A stretch of 8,274 nt of DNA from UBA3775 sp964572955. Lineage in GTDB: Bacteria; Bacillota; Clostridia; Lachnospirales; Lachnospiraceae. Positions 6,064 to 8,274 of the stretch are shown here, one piece after another. Location: positions 1 through 8,274 of the forward strand of contig CAZNGY010000062.1 in assembly GCA_964572955.1 (NCBI GenBank), given 5' to 3'. The notes under the pieces were generated by a model. It ran no database searches. It was not told where the DNA came from and saw nothing but the letters and a program-made list of their open reading frames with translations. Every line of letters begins with the position of its first letter. Position 1 is the stretch's first letter. A program made the position numbers and the translations under genes.

Positions 6064-7278
6064 TTACTGATGATAATAACTTAAGAAATCTGCAATTTTT
6101 TCAACGGATTCCTTGAGAACTTCAATTCTTGGAAGATATACAACTCTGAAGTGGTCAGGAGTTTTCCAATTGAAGCCGCCGCCGTGGATAAGAAGAATTT
6201 TTTTGTCACGAAGAAGATCAAGAGCAAATTTCTCATCATCAGTGATGTTGAATTTTTTGACATCAAGTTTAGGAAACATATAGAATGCTGCTTTTGGTTT
6301 GACAGCTGTTATTCCCGGAATTTGTGTCATGGTATTATATATAAACTCTCTCTGTTCATAAATTCTGCCGCCCGGAACAATGTAATTGTTTACACTCTGG
6401 TGACCACCGAGAGCTGTCTGGACAATTGACTGTGCAGGTACATTTGAGCAAAGACGCATGTTGGAAAGCATTCGGATTCCTTCTATATAATCTTTCGCAA
6501 TAGCCTTGTTACCGCTGAGAATCATCCAGCCGATTCTGAAACCTGCAATCATGTGGGATTTTGAGAGTCCACTGAATGTAACACAGAACAAATCAGGTGC
6601 AAGAGAAGCGATTGAAATATGTTCTTCACCGTCCATAACAAGACGATCGTAAATTTCATCAGAGAAGATAATGAGATTATTTTGTCTTGCAACCTCTGTA
6701 ATCTGCTCTAAAATTTCTTTTGGGTAAAGAGCACCGGTAGGATTGTTAGGATTGATTATTACAATGGCTTTTGTTTTTTCGTTTACTTTTTTCTTGATAT
6801 CGTCAATATCGGGATACCAGTCTGACTGTTCATCACAGATATAATGAACTGCTTTTCCTCCGGCAAGAGTGGCACAAGCGGTCCAGAGAGGGTAGTCAGG
6901 GGAAGGAATAAGAATTTCGTCGCCATCATTGAGAAGAGCAGACATGCAAAGATTAATAAGCTCACTTACACCGTTTCCTGTATAGATGTCTTCGATTGAA
7001 ACATTTGGAATATGTTTGAGCTGGGCGTACTGCATGATGGCTTTTCTTGCAGAAAAAAGACCGTTTGATGCAGAGTAACCTTCACATTCCGTAAGCTGCT
7101 GACGCATGTCATAAATTACTTCATCCGGAGTATGAAAACCGAAAGGAGCCGGATTACCTATGTTTAATTTTAAAATCTGCATACCGGATGCTTCCATGCG
7201 GGAGGCTTCGTCAACTACAGGCCCACGCACGTCATATAACACATTATCAAGTTTGGAAGATTTTTTAAATTCCTTCAT
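6064..7278 (-). CDS. alaA: Internal-start product: free AlaA-type aminotransferase (404 residues)
   Basis: The same frame as the fusion contains an internal ATG at 7278 preceded, at seven bases, by a perfect AGGAGG (7291-7286). Initiation here would give a 404-residue enzyme beginning MKEFKKSSKLDNVLYDVRGP. That aligns from the first residues with E. coli AlaA (SSKLENVCYDIRGP) and ends at the same point, with PLP Lys240. This ribosome binding site is stronger than the one at the fusion start, so the free enzyme could be the main product, with the HTH form a minor one. Class I aminotransferases act as dimers, so mixed dimers are possible. The ribosome binding site is seen directly; production of both forms is inferred. 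Confidence 0.75.
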   Translation of the reverse strand: MKEFKKSSKLDNVLYDVRGPVVDEASRMEASGMQILKLNIGNPAPFGFHTPDEVIYDMRQQLTECEGYSASNGLFSARKAIMQYAQLKHIPNVSIEDIYTGNGVSELINLCMSALLNDGDEILIPSPDYPLWTACATLAGGKAVHYICDEQSDWYPDIDDIKKKVNEKTKAIVIINPNNPTGALYPKEILEQITEVARQNNLIIFSDEIYDRLVMDGEEHISIASLAPDLFCVTFSGLSKSHMIAGFRIGWMILSGNKAIAKDYIEGIRMLSNMRLCSNVPAQSIVQTALGGHQSVNNYIVPGGRIYEQREFIYNTMTQIPGITAVKPKAAFYMFPKLDVKKFNITDDEKFALDLLRDKKILLIHGGGFNWKTPDHFRVVYLPRIEVLKESVEKIADFLSYYHQ

Positions 7279-7593
7279 ATATATACCTCCTGATTGGGTT
7301 GTGGAATTATTTGCTGAATTTGAATCAGCTTCTGAATGAACCGGAATTTTGCTGTTTGAATTTATGGGAGATGGGATGTGTCCGATGAGCCAGTTTTCGT
7401 CAACTTCCAGAATTGAACAAAGCATGTTAAGAATCTCTGCCCGTGGTACTGTTTTTCCATTGACATACTGACTTACATGACTTTTCCCGAGTTTAATACC
7501 ATAGTTCTCGGCAGCATTGACCAGATCAATCTGTTTAAGGGATTTTTTTTTCATGGCCTCTTTAAGTCTGTCGGCAAAGATAGTATTATCCAT
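6064..7593 (-). CDS. alaA: XRE-type HTH domain fused to AlaA-type alanine aminotransferase
   Basis: A 509-residue fusion. Residues 5-72 form an XRE-type helix-turn-helix domain (turn-recognition segment about 20-52, GKSHVSQYVNGKTVP, then ILEVDENWLIGH). Residues 73-105 are a Ser/Asn-rich linker. Residues 106-509 are a complete PLP fold-type I aminotransferase very like E. coli AlaA (405 residues), which interconverts alanine plus 2-oxoglutarate with pyruvate plus glutamate. Motifs: KLNIGNPAPFGF, NGVSELI, NPNNPTG, FSDEIYD, the PLP lysine in SGLSKSHMIAGFR (K345; K240 of the enzyme part) and the carboxylate-binding Arg in DHFRVVYLPR. The start is ATG 7593, because GAGG (7603-7600) lies six bases upstream; an ATG at 7611 has no ribosome binding site. 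This is not MocR/GabR, which uses a GntR-type winged helix. It is divergent from pckA, and self-regulation is likely but inferred. Confidence 0.9.
   Translation of the reverse strand: MDNTIFADRLKEAMKKKSLKQIDLVNAAENYGIKLGKSHVSQYVNGKTVPRAEILNMLCSILEVDENWLIGHIPSPINSNSKIPVHSEADSNSANNSTTQSGGIYMKEFKKSSKLDNVLYDVRGPVVDEASRMEASGMQILKLNIGNPAPFGFHTPDEVIYDMRQQLTECEGYSASNGLFSARKAIMQYAQLKHIPNVSIEDIYTGNGVSELINLCMSALLNDGDEILIPSPDYPLWTACATLAGGKAVHYICDEQSDWYPDIDDIKKKVNEKTKAIVIINPNNPTGALYPKEILEQITEVARQNNLIIFSDEIYDRLVMDGEEHISIASLAPDLFCVTFSGLSKSHMIAGFRIGWMILSGNKAIAKDYIEGIRMLSNMRLCSNVPAQSIVQTALGGHQSVNNYIVPGGRIYEQREFIYNTMTQIPGITAVKPKAAFYMFPKLDVKKFNITDDEKFALDLLRDKKILLIHGGGFNWKTPDHFRVVYLPRIEVLKESVEKIADFLSYYHQ
7286..7291 (-). 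promoter_or_regulatory. Internal consensus ribosome binding site inside the fusion gene
   Basis: AGGAGG on the minus strand, seven bases (TATATAT) before ATG 7278. It lies in the Ser/Asn-rich linker coding region, encoding the Ser-Gly-Gly-Ile-Tyr segment, where codon choice is free to preserve it. Confidence 0.85.
7543..7551 (-). repeat. A9 homopolymer in the HTH coding region
   Basis: Codons 15-17 of the fusion are AAA AAA AAA directly after an ATG codon, giving nine A on the coding strand. A tract of this length is a known type of site for polymerase slippage or replication-based length change. One extra A leads to a stop after residue 19; one A fewer leads to a stop after residue 39. Both lie far upstream of the internal start. 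Confidence 0.7.
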
Positions 7594-7638
7594 TTTAATC
7601 CTCGCTTCCATATATATTTTAATGTATTCCGGGAACGA

Positions 7639-7644
7639 ATTATA
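7639..7644 (-). promoter_or_regulatory. Probable -10 element of the HTH-aminotransferase promoter
   Basis: A perfect TATAAT on the minus strand (7644-7639), about 45 bases before the chosen start. No good -35 box is found 16-18 bases upstream (GGATAA at 7667-7662). This would suit a promoter needing an activator, or one controlled through the palindrome that overlaps the -35 region. GGGAA (7631-7635) and TTCCC (7652-7656) flank the -10 as a further dyad. Confidence 0.45.
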
Positions 7645-7664
7645 TTATGCATTCCCTATACTTA

Positions 7665-7691
7665 TCCGAGTTATGTCTGACATGTTTCGGA
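7665..7691. promoter_or_regulatory. 27-bp nested palindrome, probable operator
   Basis: The order is TCCGA, GTT, ATGTC, T, GACAT, GTT, TCGGA. The two inner arms and the two outer arms are perfectly complementary and symmetric about base 7678; only the GTT spacers do not pair. It begins at the -35 position of the minus-strand promoter. The symmetry is that of a dimer-binding operator. The HTH-aminotransferase itself is the obvious candidate ligand, by inference. Confidence 0.6.
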
Positions 7692-7793
7692 AAGTTCAAT
7701 TTAATTATTGGAATTATAATTCAATATATCAAAAAGTTCAATATAAAAATCGTGAAAAGACGCAAAAAATAAAATTGAACTTAAATTGAACTT
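7692..7793. repeat. Array of AAGTTCAAT boxes between the divergent genes
   Basis: AAGTTCAAT occurs at 7692-7700 and 7734-7742, and its complement ATTGAACTT at 7774-7782 and 7785-7793. A one-mismatch copy of the core (AATTCAAT) lies at 7718-7725. The last two exact copies form a perfect tandem repeat of AAATTGAACTT (7772-7793), one helical turn apart. Outer boxes make a 13-bp inverted repeat (7692-7704 with 7781-7793). Likely a multi-site operator. Confidence 0.65.
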
Positions 7794-7843
7794 TTGATAA
7801 ATCAAAGAATGGTCGGATTTAGTCACTTTTCATTTTGTTTTTA

Positions 7844-7872
7844 TTGATTTATTTTAAATGTTAGTGTATACT
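7844..7872 (+). promoter_or_regulatory. Probable sigma-A promoter of pckA
   Basis: TTGATT (7844-7849) and TATACT (7867-7872) are separated by exactly 17 bases, with T-rich DNA upstream. Transcription would start near 7879, giving a leader of about 93 bases. The AAGTTCAAT array ends 50 bases before the -35, a position that suits activation or looping repression. Confidence 0.7.
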
Positions 7873-7881
7873 ATCAGACGG

Positions 7882-7933
7882 TGAACGTGGTTTTGAAGCG
7901 TTCAAATAATTTGAGGATACTCTGGATTCAGAG
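7882..7933 (+). promoter_or_regulatory. Dyads in the pckA leader
   Basis: TTTGAA (7892-7897), GCG, TTCAAA (7901-7906) is a 15-bp palindrome near the expected transcript start. It overlaps a second dyad, TGAACG (7882-7887) with CGTTCA (7899-7904). A small hairpin follows, CTCTG (7920-7924), loop GATT, CAGAG (7929-7933). No known riboswitch class is recognised. The TTGAA/TTCAA halves resemble the upstream boxes, so the first dyad may be a protein site at the start of transcription. Confidence 0.4.
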
Positions 7934-7971
7934 AAATCATTACTAAATATTAAGAAAAGAGGTATGGTTAA

Positions 7972-8274
7972 ATGGCTACAGTTGATTTAACAAAGTACGG
8001 TATTACCGGTACAACAGAAATCGTGTACAATCCTTCTTACGAATTATTATTTGAAGAAGAAACAAAGGCCGGTCTTGAGGGTTATGAAGTAGGACAGGTT
8101 AGTGAACTTGGCGCAGTAAATGTTATGACAGGTATCTATACAGGTCGTTCTCCTAAAGATAAATACATCGTTTGCGATGCTAACTCAAAAGACACTGTAT
8201 GGTGGACATCAGATGAATATAAGAATGACAACCACCCAATGACAGAAGAAACATGGGCTGTTGTTAAGGATCTT
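7972..8274 (+). CDS. pckA: Phosphoenolpyruvate carboxykinase (ATP), N-terminal part (3' end outside window)
   Basis: Interconverts oxaloacetate plus ATP with phosphoenolpyruvate, CO2 and ADP; in fermenting anaerobes it often runs toward oxaloacetate. The first 101 codons are present and run off the window end. The segment VNVMTGIYTGRSPKDKYIV (residues about 45-63) contains the conserved Arg of the TGRSPKDKY motif of the ATP-type family. It is followed by VWWTSDEYKNDNHPMTEETW, matching the family's DTFWW region. The N-terminus, MATVDLTKYGITGTTEIVYN, is typical of Firmicute PckA. The start is ATG 7972, with AGAGG at 7958-7962 nine bases upstream. It has its own promoter and is divergent from the HTH-aminotransferase gene, whose product may regulate it; that link is inferred. 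Confidence 0.95.
   Translation, partial: MATVDLTKYGITGTTEIVYNPSYELLFEEETKAGLEGYEVGQVSELGAVNVMTGIYTGRSPKDKYIVCDANSKDTVWWTSDEYKNDNHPMTEETWAVVKDL

Larger units (their letters stand above)
7612..7971. other. Divergent regulatory intergenic region between the fusion gene and pckA
   Basis: About 360 bases without a credible gene. From left to right it holds the minus-strand -10 element, the 27-bp palindrome and the AAGTTCAAT box array. A T-rich stretch (7826-7860) follows that may act as an UP element, then the pckA promoter and a structured pckA leader of about 93 bases. Short ORFs crossing it have no ribosome binding site or recognisable content. Confidence 0.7.

Noticed and set aside
7594..7611. 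ATG 7611 as the start of the HTH-aminotransferase (six extra residues)
   Set aside because: It is preceded only by AT-rich sequence, while ATG 7593 has GAGG at a six-base spacing, and the extra residues add nothing to the HTH domain.
7477..7789. Small plus-strand ORFs over the fusion start and intergenic region
   Set aside because: They have no ribosome binding site, no recognisable domain, and overlap the HTH coding region and the box array on the opposite strand.
7692..7793. Short CRISPR-like array
   Set aside because: The repeats are 9-11 bases, occur in both orientations and have irregular or no spacers; no cas gene is present.

Overview
The window looks like chromosomal DNA from a low-to-mid GC anaerobic Firmicute, most likely a Lachnospiraceae-type Clostridium relative. 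This rests on AT-rich intergenic DNA, strong AGGAGG-type ribosome binding sites, U-tract terminators, an AsnRS/AsnA pair, an ATP-type PEP carboxykinase and a Pct-type CoA-transferase. That taxonomic call is inference from gene content. No RNA gene, transposon, phage gene or CRISPR array was seen.

Layout: (1) bases 1-1435 hold the 3' end of asnS followed by complete asnA, closed by two tandem terminators. (2) Bases 1665-3341 hold a flavoprotein disulfide reductase and a separate protein matching the N-terminal redox domain of AhpF; together they look like AhpF split into two genes in reversed order. (3) Bases 3546-5057 hold a fused alpha/beta acyl-CoA:carboxylate CoA-transferase of the propionate CoA-transferase family, ended by a strong hairpin. 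(4) Bases 5271-5915 hold a small permuted NlpC/P60-like hydrolase. It converges on the next gene, and the two share a long bidirectional terminator. (5) Bases 6064-7593 (minus strand) hold an XRE-type helix-turn-helix domain fused in frame to a full-length AlaA-type alanine aminotransferase. (6) From 7972 to the window end runs the start of divergently transcribed pckA.

The most interesting region is 7250-7972. The HTH-aminotransferase ORF carries a perfect AGGAGG ribosome binding site seven bases before an in-frame internal ATG. The same DNA should therefore make both a 509-residue DNA-binding enzyme and a free 404-residue enzyme the size of E. coli AlaA. A nine-A run in the HTH coding part would, if slipped by one base either way, destroy the HTH but leave the internal start intact. 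The 378-bp space to pckA contains a 27-bp nested palindrome and an array of four exact AAGTTCAAT boxes plus one degenerate box; two of them form a perfect 11-bp tandem repeat. The inferred model is a regulator-enzyme that senses the alanine/pyruvate/glutamate state and controls itself and perhaps pckA at the PEP-pyruvate-oxaloacetate node. The sequence shows the parts; the regulatory link is not proven.
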